Positions 37,001 through 49,235 of a stretch of DNA of 64,000 bases are shown one piece after another. Position 1 is the stretch's first letter. Every line of letters starts with the position of its first letter. The position numbers and the translations under genes are program-made. The notes beneath the pieces were generated by a model. The model saw nothing but the letters and a program-made list of their open reading frames with translations, did not search any database and had not been told where the DNA came from. Source of the DNA: Stromatinia cepivora (Eukaryota; Ascomycota; Leotiomycetes; Helotiales; Sclerotiniaceae); NCBI GenBank assembly GCA_014898415.1, contig RCTD01000025.1, positions 124,001-188,000 of the forward strand. Direction: 5' to 3'.

Positions 37001-39894
37001 ACCCCGGGGAACACGGAGAATAGATTGTCGAACGTGATCTTAGACAATTTCCTTCCTTTGAACAACAAGGTATCTTAGAACCGACGGGCCCTTGTGACAA
37101 CAGAAGAATTGCAACATATCTACGTGTATAAAACTTTCTTCCGTCTTTTTCAAAATCATCTGCGAGACTTGGTGTTCCTCGCAGGGCTCACACTGTTACT
37201 TCGTATATAAGAATCTATACACAACGTAGCCACAACATCGGCAAGTCCGTCGGTCGTCACCTTTCTTACACGTAAGAAGGACTGGGTAAATTCATCAAAC
37301 ACAAATTCCTTTAGCTTTCCATTTCTGCAACTTTCACGCCTCTGTCGTACTCAGCACACAGAGATGGGTCCGATATATTAACTCGCTGCAAAGCTCACGA
37401 GAGACGGACATCAGCATACTTGGGTACCTCCTTACTAGACCTACCCTTTGATCACAAATCTAATATGAAATCAATATGCAAACAAACGCAAGAAGCGGAT
37501 CGATCGAAACTTTTGTTTGTTCGTTTATCGAATTCTTCTCCCCCTCCCTCACAATCGCATCGTCTCCGCCTTATCCACTCACTGCGAACGGCAAAGAGGA
37601 TCGAGGCTACCGAAGAATGCATTGGTAACAGGTAAAGTAGGTAACATATTTTCTAGTAACATTCCGCGAGGCTTCTGCGGCTACCAAAATGAAACTTTGG
37701 TGGATGACACGGAAGATTATGGATCAAACATCAATAGTTTTGGAGATCAATTAAAGAAAGAAGAAGCAAGAAGCAAAAATCAAAAAATCAAAAAATCATT
37801 AACACTTCCCCGCCAAAAAGTGAGGCGTGCGAAATTTGAGCCACGGACGATTTTCGGATTTTTCTGATTTCCAGATTCCAGATTCCAAATTCCAGATTCT
37901 CATATCAGATCATACATTGATTATCATGTCATGCATCACGATCAAAATCTCGTGCAGTTTGGAACCATATGTGGTCAGATTTCCGAAAGCAACTCAAACC
38001 TACTTATTATTATTACAGTATACTACTACATCGTATATCTCGGCAACTTTTCGAGATATTACTAGGTATTTCAAATCTTATGATACATATTCCTTACCAT
38101 GATTACAGATTACAAGTAAGATCCTACTCAATCCTACAAAATCCAAACGATTGAACCAATGATCAAAGTTGCCAAAGACGTTACAACTTTGGAGAATACA
38201 CCAAAGATTTCGAGAAGATTTCTTGGTCCATTCATCCATCTCTTTCGGTATTCACAGCCTCAACTCCCACCCTCCCCCCCCCACGCTTTTCGTAGTTCAT
38301 GAAAATATCAATATTTCAAGGTTCACTTTGCATATCAATCGGGGTTTTTTTCATTTATCCATTTCTTGTCATTTCTCATGCGGTTCTTGATATTACCAAG
38401 CCATCCATAGTTTGGGGGCAATTTTTCAATATTGGAAAACCGGGGTTACGGTTACGGCATGAAAAGTTATCCGCATGCTTTGATCCATTTCATTCCATTC
38501 CTCGTACTGTGTTATTACCCTTTTCACCATGAGATGAACAGCAGCCAGCTGTTATATACTCCATTTTTTAAGGTTCGTTGGGTTCAAGGATAATCTCATC
38601 ATGCTTCCTAAAGCACCGTCGTTTCAAAAATGGATGACTTTGCATTTTTGCGCTACGGTATTGAAAACACACGTCTCGGAATTAAAATACTCTATGCGGT
38701 AAATTAATTGAATCTTCGCTCGCATACAATTAAGTATTAAAGCAATATATTACTTTGCGCGCGGACCGGAAGAATTTCAGCCAACCTCATACTTCACAAC
38801 ATATTTATCGATATTGATAAATGTGACGTACATATATCATAAAGGTTACATACATTTTCCATATACAATGTTTACGAATCAAAGTCTTCAGTTAGATGTT
38901 CAGATAGTTAAAGGTGTTACTTCAAACGCTTGGTCCTCGAATTCTTCTTACTTCTTAAAGCCATGTGCAGAATCGAGATGCAGTTCATCTTCAAAGTGTG
39001 GTTTCACAACTTGATACTTGATACTCGACTGGAGAGGAAGCAAGGAAACATTAAAATATGGGATGCAAAGCAATGAACTCGAGCCCACACATCGGAATAA
39101 TATCAATGCAGAGACGAACAAAGTGGATTGCCGCCAGTTTTTATCGAATAAATGATAGTTCCATACTCTGCATTGACTGCACACATTGGTAATACTTGCG
39201 CGAACATATCCAACCTATTCATCACATGAAAGTATCAAAACCCAAAGCCGATACATTATGAGTCACCACCACCCTGCACTTTCCCGAATATTCCTTTCTT
39301 TTCGTCTAGATGCATCTCAATCTCGATCATGCCCCCCCAATCATCCACGCATATCATCCCACATTAAATAACCCAGCAAAACGCATGTGGCGACAACTCA
39401 CATCCAGTGGCGATGACCTACCATCCTAGTTAGTATATGGTTACTTACTTTTCATTGCATTGCCACACATCTCGTGGAAAACTTCCGAAAGAATCCCCTA
39501 GCCCCCTGAAAGCCAAAAGCCACCATGCCATGATGCGAGTGTCAAAATTTTGTCGTAGCGTGCGTAGCATGCTTTGGGTAAGTACGGCATTTTGATGGCG
39601 GAGGGGGTAGGTTGATTGGTTTATAGGTTGGATGTATGTGCTTGGTGGAGTGGTGGTGTGCTACGAAATGGTGTTGATGCCGCGAAGTGGTGTGTTGATA
39701 CGAAATGGTGTTGATGCTGCACTAGAGGAGAGATATATGCGAGGTACGGCAGGCAGGTAGGTTTGTGTTTTTTGATGAGAGGCGAGAGGGATTGATTTAG
39801 GTTGGAGGTGGATGTTGAGGCTGTGGGATGTGGATGTGGAATGTACTGACTTGGTTGGATTGTGTGCTGTGGTGCACTGTACTGTAGTATAGTG

Positions 39895-39945
39895 TGGTGT
39901 GGTGTGGTGTGGTGTGGTGTTGTGTGGTGTTGTGTGGTGTAACAT
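39895..39945. repeat. GGTGT-type short tandem repeat
   Basis: Tandem GTGGT/GTTGT units lie just upstream of the 10-bp array at 39,991. Their opposite strand forms CACCA runs. Confidence 0.85.
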
Positions 39946-39990
39946 TGTAATAGATTTATAATGAGTTATTGATATATTGATATACTACAA

Positions 39991-40130
39991 AATAATACAA
40001 AATAATACAAAATAATACAAAATAATACAAAATAATACAAAATAATACAAAATAATACAAAATAATACAAAATAATACAAAATAATACAAAATAATACAA
40101 AATAATACAAAATAATACAAAATAATACAA
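39991..40130. repeat. 10-bp minisatellite (AATAATACAA)n
   Basis: Fourteen perfect copies of AATAATACAA are followed by degenerate AATACAAAATATAACAT units to about 40,200. The unit length is not a multiple of three and the minus strand lacks stops in it. All three minus frames therefore read as repetitive Tyr/Phe/Leu/Cys open frames, which are artefacts. Confidence 0.95.
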
Positions 40131-41060
40131 ATAATACAAAATAATACAAAATATAACATAATACAAAATATAACATAATACAAAATATAACATAATATAA
40201 GATTTATAATATTTATTTATCAATCTATATCTATCTAATTTTATTCTTTTATTCTTTCACTTTTTTATTCTTTTATTCTTTCACTTTTTTATTCTTTTAT
40301 TCTTTTATATATATATATTTATTCTCTTACTTTTTCACTCTTTCATCCTCTACTCCTTAACTATCAATCAAAAACATCATCTAAAGAATTAAAAAATTAG
40401 AAATTAAAGAATATATATATATAGATTAACCTCATTGATTTCCTATATATTCATTACATTATATGAAAATAAAATCTTGTATATAAATTCCCGCAACCCT
40501 CACTCAATTATATAATTGTATAATTATATAAAAATGATATACACCTCTCCTCCTTCTTCTATTCAATATTATCAATCCGCCTCTGCCCCCTTCGCCTCTT
40601 TTCAACCCTCATCCCCTCTCATCCCCATCCACCCTCATCCATTCTCCCTTCTCCCTTCTACTCTATCCAATATCATCAATCCACTCTTAACCACCCTCCC
40701 TCTCCCCCCCCTTTCCCCCCTCTTTCCACTTCCCCCCCGTCTCTCTCCCTTTATCTACTTCCCTTTCCTCCCCCCAACTCCCAATTTCCCAACCCACCAC
40801 TCCACACTTCTCCCCACACTCCTCACCTTACCCCCCAAACCCTCAAAAAGCAGATTTCTAAAATTTATTTCTCTTCTATTATATTTCTATTATATATCGA
40901 CATATATAAAAAAAAATAAAAATAAATTCAAATATATCCAAACTCTAGAAGTTTATATTAGGTAGATAGATTAGTAATCTTATATATATTCTGGAAAATA
41001 TAAAATATAGAATAAAAATATTAAATATAAAATATAAAATAAACGAATTAATTAATTAAT

Positions 41061-41061
<1 letters not shown>

Positions 41062-41112
<51 letters not shown>
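41062..41112. repeat. Tetranucleotide microsatellite (TATC)n
   Basis: About twelve perfect TATC units lie in an AT-rich setting. There is no coding context. Confidence 0.95.
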
Positions 41113-42361
41113 ATAAATTCAAACTAAAAACGAAAAAACAAAGATTATATTAGAACTATAGAGATGGGTAGAATATAAAAGAGGTGGTTATTATATATTT
41201 ACAATTGAACAATCAATCGTAATGACCAAAAATCATTAGATACCTACTAGATAGATCAAAGTCCATCACATCACATCACATCATTCTAACCCACTAACAT
41301 AGTTGCACTCTCGAATTATCACTATACCAATTCAATAATGCTCTCACTGTTTATTCCGATTTTGATTCTGATTCTTATTGTAAATATTGCATGAATAAAT
41401 CCTAGATATTCATCTCCATCCGCATCTTTCATCCCATTCCATTCCCTTGAACTGCCACTCACTAACCCACAAATCCTAGTCCTCAATTAGAGAATCACTT
41501 CCATCTCTACCCATATCATCTCGACTCAACTATTCCGATTAATTTCATCATAGATATCAAGTCGCCACCTCTGTAGATACGAGGCGCTCAAGCCTTTCGT
41601 ACCATATCCCCTTTCCCTTGGCCTCCACTTCTTCCCTCTATTCTTCCATTGAATTTGGTTCGGTTCAATTCATTCCATTCCATCAAATCCCCTCAGTAGT
41701 TACTCCCCATGCACTCCCAGCAGTCCCATGCACACCCTCACCCCTCAAATTCACATTCCCCTATTCACTCCCCTTCTTCATCAACCTTCCCCTTGAACCT
41801 AACAACATACCAACGTCACCCTATCAAAACATTAAACATATAACTCCTCACTTTCCTCTCCCTAAAAACCTCACCGCTAAACCCCTCGCTAAAAATGAAA
41901 CCCAAAACCCAAACAATGCACCGAAACCATACCCATATAACTCCTTCCAATATTCATACATCCATACATCCATCCATCATATGAACCACGCCGCTAACTT
42001 TACAATCCTCGATAACATACGAAAAAAACCGGAAAACTCTTAAAAGATCAAAACGCTAATGACAGTGGTATATGCTATGGTTGAAAACTCCTTGAATGAG
42101 TTCCCGTCCCATCCATTTGTATTCCCTTCCATCCCTTCCATCCTTTCCTTTTCATCCACGCTTAAATAACAGATCCATCCATCCATCCATCCCTCATTCA
42201 TTCATTCATTTTCAAATTTCAACTGGTCAATAAAAAAGTGCCCCGCCGATATCAGATATCAACCATACTGGCAAGAGATAACCAGGAAGATAAAGGAAGA
42301 TAATGCATCTCATCCGATGTTGAGATATCCGAAATTGTATGACTTGAAATAAGCCTCATTA

Positions 42362-45300
42362 TCAAAAGCCTACTTTTCCATTACTATTAAACCGATTGTT
42401 CATATAGTGAGATGGGCTTAGCATGATTGTAGGTCCATCATTAACGCCCAACTGAGAAGTCATTGTGCCAGCTCTCGATCCATTAGATAAGTAAGTATCC
42501 GCACGTTCATAGACATTGCCATTAAACATTGCACCAAAGGCTGCGCTTTGTGGAGTTGAGGGAACAGTGGCTTGAACCGCTGGTCCTAACGCTGCACTTT
42601 GTGGGGTCATAGGTAAAGGAACTTGTGAGGCAGGTGATTGTGTTGTATAAGAGCCGTTTGAACCACCATTTGCTTGTCGATTTGCTAGGAAACCCCAAGG
42701 TGATGCCGTAATCATTTGTCCTGTTTCCTTGATAGCTCTTTGAAGAGGTCTGAGAAGAACGATAACCTCGGTTGGAACGAAACTAATCACGCCTTTTACT
42801 TCCTTAACCTTGACAACTAAATCGAGATATGACTGGATATATTAATAAATAACAACGTGTGATAACAATTAGGGATACTTACATCTACCATCGCCCAACA
42901 CATCTCCCAGAATCCCTTATGCTCTCTGATATCAGGATCTTTGAGTTTGATTGTTGATAGGCGAGATTTCAGTGAATCGGCTATGTTCAACGCGTTCGTG
43001 CATTTATGTATTAATACTTGCCAATACTGTTTAGCATGATCTGCATTACTTGAACTGGCACTTTTCTGCATGGATCCGAGGAAATGAGCATTGACATTGG
43101 GAAGGGTTCTGAGAGCCATTTCTGACGTTTGTTGCAGACGTAGAAATATTTTTTCGAAAATTTTATCCTCCTCGGTAAAGTCTCCTGCCATGCGACCACT
43201 AGTACCTGTTGAGGCAAATGACTCTCCAGAGCGTGGTGTGGCGCTTGTCATTGTAGCAGAACGTCCGTTTCCATTGACAAATGGTGGTGGGGCATCTATC
43301 GCAACTCGTAAATTATTCGAATGCTGGATGACAGTCGCGCTTCTTGTTCTAAAATTTGTGCCAGGTCTCTCTCGGGTCGGAGTGACTGATCTATCTCTGA
43401 TTTGATACCCCGCCCCATAATTGCTTTCCGGCTGTCTACCAGCTCGGCTTTGCCCAGGAGGAAACAAGCTCGCACCAGCATTTCGTACTTCCGCTACGCT
43501 TCCGTATAATTGGAGTAGTAGCGTCCGAATATATCGAGGATCGCCGTTGATAAGAAGGATTTCCACATTTTGTGATAGTTGAGCACATACGTGGATGTAT
43601 GCACCAACGCAAGTTAAACATGCACGTTTGACGTTTTCGTTCGATCGAGGAGAAGCTTCTTCGTCTTCTTCCGAGTAAGAATCATAGCGTTGAACATCTT
43701 GATCTAGCTCTTCTACGTGCGTTTTGGCATTGTAAAATACTCTCTCCAATGTCGATTTCTTCTCGCCAGGATTCCGAACCAGGCCAATCAGTGTTTCAAT
43801 AAGAGGATGGACTTGAAACAAAGCATACAATACACCTTTAGCCCCTTCAATAATAGGATCTGGGGAAGTAGATTCTCGCTTGCGTTCGGGTAAACTTGAC
43901 AAGCGACGGACATAGGCGGCTCGCTGGCCACCCGAATCTGCTGGGCTTGCCGGGCTAACGGTGTTGCCGTTGGATCCAGTACTGTTACCTTGCATTGCAG
44001 ATCCATGACTGAGACCTCTGTTATGAAGACTGTAACGATTAGATTTGTTTGTCTCGTCGACGGTTCCTAATTCGGCCGCCTTTCTTGAAACAATACCCAT
44101 TCGTCGTGAGCGATCTGATGATGAACGGTCTGGGCGATCGCGATTAGCCTGAAGGAGGCCCTCGCTGTTACTGCGAACCCTTTCATTTGTGCTTCCAATC
44201 GTAAGAGGCATCACTCCAGGCCGCCGAAGTGCTGCGTTTTGTTGCGAGTAGCCTCTTTGATGCGACCTAGAAGGTATAGGAGGTGGCCGAGGCTGAGCTG
44301 GTGAAGCGGGAACGCCGTCGACTTTTATAGGGAATCGACCACTAACAACACGCTTCATAGTAGGTCGTGGAGTCTCGGTACCTTCGCTTGATTCTTCTCC
44401 GCCAGATTCGGTTTCGGGTCGACCCATAGCTTTCTGCTTCAAAAATCTTTTGATCTGTGTTGTGACAGCAATATCGTCTATCTCACCTTCTTGCGGAGCA
44501 CCGCCGCTAGGAGAGTTCAAGGCTTGCGGTTGGAGAACCTCTTTAGGTGGGAATTTCAGGGGATTTCCATCTAATTTGAGAACCTGAAGGGACGTCATAT
44601 CTGCCACACATAGAGGAAGCTCCTCAATTCTGTTCTTTTGAACGGATAGAACTTTCAATGATGTCAAGTTTACAATGTCTGGTGGTAAGATCCGAAGCTT
44701 ATTTCGTCCGAGATCGAGAATTTCAAGAGAGGTCAACTGGCATATCTAAAACAAAGTCAGCCTCTCTGAGCTTGCTCTCACACTCTTTTGACATTGCATA
44801 CTGCCAGTGGGAACTCTCGAATAATATTGTTTCGAACGTTCAGATATCGTAGTGAGGTACATTCTGCGAATTTAGCGGGAAAGGTTTGAATCTCGTTGTG
44901 GGATAACGCAAGTCTGTACCATGAATATTTATTAGCTTTGTCACTTGTCTTTAGAAGAATGGAAAAACAAATAAATTCCGAGATACTAGAGAGCTCAACA
45001 TGGCGGGTTGAAAAGTTTAGACAAGTTCCAGGCCTCCTGTGAGAAATGAAAGAGTATAGATACCGTTCAAGCTCGACTTTTATGATTTCAACAACCTCTT
45101 CCGGAAATCTTTGTATATGTTTATGGCTCAAATCGATCGTAACTCCTGGCTTCAGCTCGTTGCTGACGGCGCTTGACTCTGTAGCTTTCACTATGTTTTC
45201 CTCCAAGGCTTTATTCATATATTCCCGTGCTAATGCGATGACTTGTCCTTGTGATAAAGGGAGTTTAGAAGATAGCGAAGAGTTCGACTGAGCATGTCGA

Positions 45301-45443
45301 ACCATGGGACCACGTCGAGATGCGCTCAAATTTTGTGGCCTGGGACCTGAACCTGAACCTGGACCTGGCAAGCCGTTTTCGAGTTTTGGTCGACCTGATG
45401 ACATTATTGCTGCTCCAAGGGGAGGACCAGTTGGCCGTTCCAT
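42362..45443 (-). CDS. SOG2: RAM signalling pathway protein SOG2 (leucine-rich repeat)
   Basis: There are four exons on the minus strand: 45,443-45,064, 44,913-44,802, 44,745-42,883 and 42,832-42,362. The introns are 150, 56 and 50 nt. Joined exons give 941 aa with unbroken leucine-rich repeats across both early junctions (ELER|LALSHNEIQTFP and REFPLA|ICQLTSLEILDLG). Leucine-rich repeats span about residues 100-230. A Ser/Arg-rich linker follows. The Sog2 family domain begins near 465 (GAKGVLYALFQVHPLIETL) and includes YIHVCAQLSQNVEILL. SOG2 acts with Kic1, Hym1, Tao3, Mob2 and Cbk1 in the RAM network, which controls polarised growth and cell separation. The first intron is a multiple of three with no stop, so its retention would add 50 residues. 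The gene is divergent from the RecQ helicase. Confidence 0.92.
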
Positions 45444-46119
45444 TATGGGATCTCCTACTTCAATCCTTCCGATTATATGTTGTCGTTATTTCTGGGGAGA
45501 TGTGGCAGAGATGTTTCAACACTTTCTCGATTCGCGAAAAAGGGACCAGACCCTTATCAATTCGATGGCGAATACTTGAGAATTCGGATATCTGAATAGG
45601 AGGTAAAGTTGAAAATTCGTGGAGAAGAGAGGATCAGCAGCATAATGAGGGGTTTATGTCCTATGTAACACCATGTATCCGTAATATTTTGAGGGAGGAA
45701 TATTCGAGGGTCTTCTGTTTCTTCTGTCGCAATTGAACTCAACTGCTCGTTGTCACATTGACATTGGCATCATGATTTTCGGTTAAGCTTTCTATAAACA
45801 GGTAAGCGCCGGCTTGAAATTGATGCAGGTACCGATAAGTTTAATAAAATATGCATTTCCCTTTTTCTTTTGAGTAAAGTACAGTATACGTAGTAGTGTA
45901 ACCTCAAATTTATATCTTCATGTTTGTTTTGTGGTGCTTTGAAATATGTTCAGTCAAAAGATGAACATGATCACAGTTTCTCTTCTCACAAATTCATCAA
46001 CTTTCATTGTGGTCTGTAAGGCTAAGGGTATCTTTTCATAAGAGCTAGAGTCTTGACAGGAACTGCTTGCTAGAATATACGACCACACTCTCCTAAGCTT
46101 CTATCTGAATACATCCAAA
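45444..46119. promoter_or_regulatory. Shared upstream region of SOG2 (-) and RecQ (+)
   Basis: These 676 bp lie between two divergent start codons and must hold both promoters. I see no defined binding site. The stretch has a few TATA-like runs (near 45,840 and 45,895) and no coding frame of note. Confidence 0.5.
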
Positions 46120-47710
46120 ATGGCCTCATCAAGATCCTTTTCAAGGTCGGATTCTTGTGTCGATATTGACTTTACACTACGCCGTACTTTCAAAAAGTCG
46201 TCATTCAGGTAGTCCACTTTAGCAACTATTCCCAAAATATGAGCTGACCTTCTTCTCAGGCCTTTGCAGCGAGAGGTTATAGTTGCCGCATTGGATGGAC
46301 ATGATGTTTTCATTCAAGCTGCCACTTCATTTGGAAAAAGTTTATGTTTCCAGTTGCCTGCAGTGATCGATCAAGGAAGTAAGTCTTAACGATTATTTCG
46401 AAACCACTCACAGCGCCTATGCTTACATCTTAAGTCACCATTGTTATTTCGCCATTACTTTCGTTAATGGTGAGTTTGAATCAGATATGGAATGCCTTAT
46501 ACTTACTTTGAGATAGACTGATCAAGTAAATGCCTTGCAAGCTGCAGGAATCGCAGCAGGTACCATCAATGGCAATACAGCTTGGCCCGAACGACAACGT
46601 CTCCTTGCAGACCTTGAATCTGGCCACCCACTCACAAGACTTCTGTATGTGACGCCTGAACAATGTTCTGCGGAGGGCTTCCGCAAACATCTTCGAACTG
46701 TGCATGAACAACGAGAGCTTGCTCGGATTGCCGTTGATGAAGCACACTGTATCAGTGAATGGGGCCATGACTTTAGAAAATCCTTTAAGAATCTTTCTTG
46801 GTTTCGAGAGTCTTTTCCGGACGTTCCAATCATATGTTTAACAGCAACAGCTACGGATCAGGTGCGTCAAGATGTTTTAAGCACTATGGGTCTGTCGGAA
46901 TCAAATCTGAAGGTATTCAGAATGACAACAAATCGCGAGAACCTCCATTATGAAGTGAGATTCAAGTCAGATGAAGTAGATCATTTCAATGATTTTCTAC
47001 ATTGGCTCAAGGGAGTTCACAGGAATCGAATGGAGAATCCAGAACGTCGGGCCGAACTGGAACAAAAGCATGAACGTCTAGATAATGTATCAGGCATTAT
47101 TTACACTCTTTTTAGGCAAGATTGCGAGAGTCTCGCATCTAGATTGAGACACAGTGGAATAGGGGCCAGAGCCTACCATGCCGGACTTACTCACGAAGAA
47201 AAGACCGAAACATTAAATCGATGGATCAATAATGATAAGGGCTATGACGTGATAGTTGCGACAACAGCCTTTGGCATGGGCATAGATAAGGAAAACGTAC
47301 GTTTCGTCGTTCATTGGCAAATCCCAAAGTCTTTCGAAGGCTTTTATCAAGAAGCTGGGCGCGCTGGGAGGGATGGAAAAGCCAGCATACATATCATGTA
47401 TTACAGCCGTGAGGATCGTGACCGAGCATACAACAGAGTATCTCGTGATGCCAAAGAAAGGGTCAATCTGGAAGCCAGGATAAAGAGCTTGAAGGCTTTA
47501 GTTTCCTACTGCGAGGAAACTGATATGTGCCGACACGAGCTAATCTGCAAGTACTTTGGAGAGAATGGGGTGCCTGCCTGTGATTATGCTTGTGATTGGC
47601 ATAAAGATGTGAAAGGTTTGAAAAGAGCAAAGCTCAACGATTTGATGAGTGAAGAATATGTAAGCACACAAAGAGAACAGGGCCTTTTTAATAATGGATA
47701 CGATGATTGA
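46120..47710 (+). CDS. RecQ-family DNA helicase (short form)
   Basis: There are four exons: 46,120-46,208, 46,260-46,378, 46,435-46,469 and 46,517-47,710. The introns are 51, 56 and 47 nt. Together they encode 478 aa. The joined frame restores SSFRPLQREVI, Walker A AATSFGKS (residues 50-57), ITIVISPLLSLMTDQVNAL, the DEAH box DEAHCISEWGHDFR (from 155), the motif III-type LTATAT and motif VI QEAGRAGRDG. A RecQ zinc-binding segment follows near the end (CEETDMCRHELICKYFG, later CDYACDWH). The protein ends about 30 residues after it, so winged-helix and HRDC domains are absent. This makes it a short RecQ, unlike full-length Sgs1/BLM-type proteins. It should unwind DNA 3'-to-5' in recombination or replication repair; the exact role is unknown. 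Confidence 0.9.
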
Positions 47711-48123
47711 TCTCAATATCTTTATCTTACCATCTTGTTACAACCAGAGTCAATGAGTGCTTACGTCTGTACATGCATGTTTGAAAAGTCATTCACTCAT
47801 TTGGCATTCGAAGCTTTCAATATCAATAAAGCATTACCACAAACAAGGTTCATATCCGCATATCATACCTATGGAAAATCGCAAGTGAAGGGCCTGTATC
47901 CTTCCACTACGCTTTGAGAATATGCAAATCGATTGCCTTGCAAGGGGAACAAACAATCATTGTCAACACTGGGAAGTTACATATACTAACCTTTCTACCA
48001 CAAGAATTGCCATTCAATTCAACAAGATCATTCGCTTCTTACCTCGAAACAAGTTATCTCACGCACAAACACGTTCTCAACACTATCAATTCTCAAATTT
48101 CAAACACTCTAATCGCCTCCACC
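47711..48123. other. Intergenic
   Basis: Between RecQ and the next small gene. A TACTAAC sequence (47,983-47,992) followed by CCACAAG at 48,003 could be the branch point and acceptor of a leader intron of the downstream gene. Otherwise I see nothing. Confidence 0.35.
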
Positions 48124-48640
48124 ATGAGTAACGGTATTAAATGGGTTCTAGTCAAAATGACTCGTTGGGAAAACGGCCATTCCGGTGGATATTGCAGACG
48201 GCACAAATTCTTCTCATCTAGATGCTGTGTACAAGAGCATCTGGGATCGCTTTATTGCTCTCGAGCAAAGCGACCGTGATCGAGCCAATCTTCCTTTGGG
48301 ATCTGGTCCTCGACAAAGTGATGGTATCGAGGGGTTGAGCGTAAACTGGCAGGGGAATATTGGCGGTGATTGGGCTGCAAATGAGCAGACTCTCATTACG
48401 GAAAAAATTCATGTTGGAATCGTAAGTCTTTGCTCTCTATCTATTCTCTCCTTTCTATATTAATATTATATTCTCTCCCTTTGAACTTTCTTTTTGTAAC
48501 CGCAATACAATCACGGAGAGCTAATTTAATTTCCCTTAATATAGTGGCAAATATTGTCGACGAATCACCATGCAATCATTCATTGCAATGTCAAGGACAG
48601 CAAACTCGGCGGCATTGTGTGGTCTCCTCTTAAGTACTAA
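48124..48640 (+). pseudogene. Small unknown gene with a broken reading frame
   Basis: ATG 48,124 sits in an ideal context (CTCCACCATGAG) and opens MSNGIKWVLVKMTRWENG. The convincing continuation, however, is in the +1 frame from 48,161: LVGKTAIPVDIADGTNSSHL, then KSIWDRFIALEQSDRDRANL. That frame has no ATG of its own and is closed by a TGA at 48,158. It runs to a clean donor GTAAGT at 48,422. After a 123-nt intron ending in ATATAG it resumes phase-correct at 48,545 (WQILSTNHHAIIHC...GGIVWSPLKY) to TAA at 48,640. No GT...AG pair of usable length repairs the first break. It is therefore a frameshifted gene, a one-base assembly error, or a gene with an unusual start. I do not recognise the family. 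Confidence 0.5.
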
Positions 48641-49235
48641 TTAGGGCGTTGCACCGAAGAATCAGATAAATGAAACTCACTGAAAGTATTTGCGATACCA
48701 GCTTTCAGCATCTGAACCTCATTTTTGCATGCTGCTGGTTGTCGTCCAAGGGAATCGATGACAAAGAAGGATCGGAAAGGATGGATTTTATTCCGGGTGA
48801 GAGGAATGGTAAAGAAATGGTTATTAAGGTTATATTATCAATAATATTATGATCTCGCGAAATGCATGCATCGCCATCTTATTTATCTAGTGATTGACTG
48901 ATGAGTTCTTGTATCTTGCATTTTGCATACGTGAACGTACCGCTTCTTTATGTCTTGACAATAGTGAATGCATGAATATCACGTTTAAACATTAATAAGA
49001 TTGGCGAAAACGCTTTACTTTCTTGTAGGTACTGCTACAGACTGCATGATGCCTGAGAGATTTCCACTTCAACATAAACTTATCTACAACGTCGCACTCG
49101 TATTGTATTGTTTGTGCATATGCAAGCACTAATGCAACGCACTGTAACACATATGGGTATCATAAACCATCCTTCCCAGACCCCAACCATTTGAAATGCC
49201 CCCCAAAACCCTCAACCTGTACTCCCGACCAATTC
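48641..49235. other. Intergenic between convergent genes
   Basis: This contains the 3' ends of the small gene (+) and of the PHD gene (-). A 60-codon frame at 48,670 has no features. I see nothing else. Confidence 0.5.

Larger units (their letters stand above)
34029..42361. other. 8.3-kb gene-poor, simple-repeat-rich region
   Basis: No gene can be supported between Tcp11 (-) and SOG2 (-). The first kilobase is the probable Tcp11 leader, with a (CTT)n run near 34,747 and GTGGTGT runs near 34,840. Small frames around 36,270-37,000, 37,420-37,870 and 38,300-38,530 have no known motifs, although the base composition there is ordinary. Repeat arrays lie at 39,895-39,945, 39,991-40,130 and 41,062-41,112. 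From 40,540 to 42,040 the plus strand is C/T-rich and gives spurious proline-rich frames. A long non-coding transcript or unrecognised multi-exon genes cannot be excluded. Confidence 0.5.

Noticed and set aside
36266..38532. Several plus-strand frames of 60-116 codons
   Set aside because: No family features; I could not assemble a consistent spliced gene from them.
29539..40130. Repeat arrays considered as CRISPR-like
   Set aside because: Units are 7-10 bp, head-to-tail without spacers, in a eukaryotic genome; these are minisatellites.
39956..40223. Three overlapping minus-strand frames rich in Tyr/Phe/Cys
   Set aside because: Artefacts of the 10-bp AATAATACAA array.
40516..42043. 149- and 141-codon proline-rich plus-strand frames
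   Set aside because: C/T-rich low-complexity DNA; the second has no ATG at its start.
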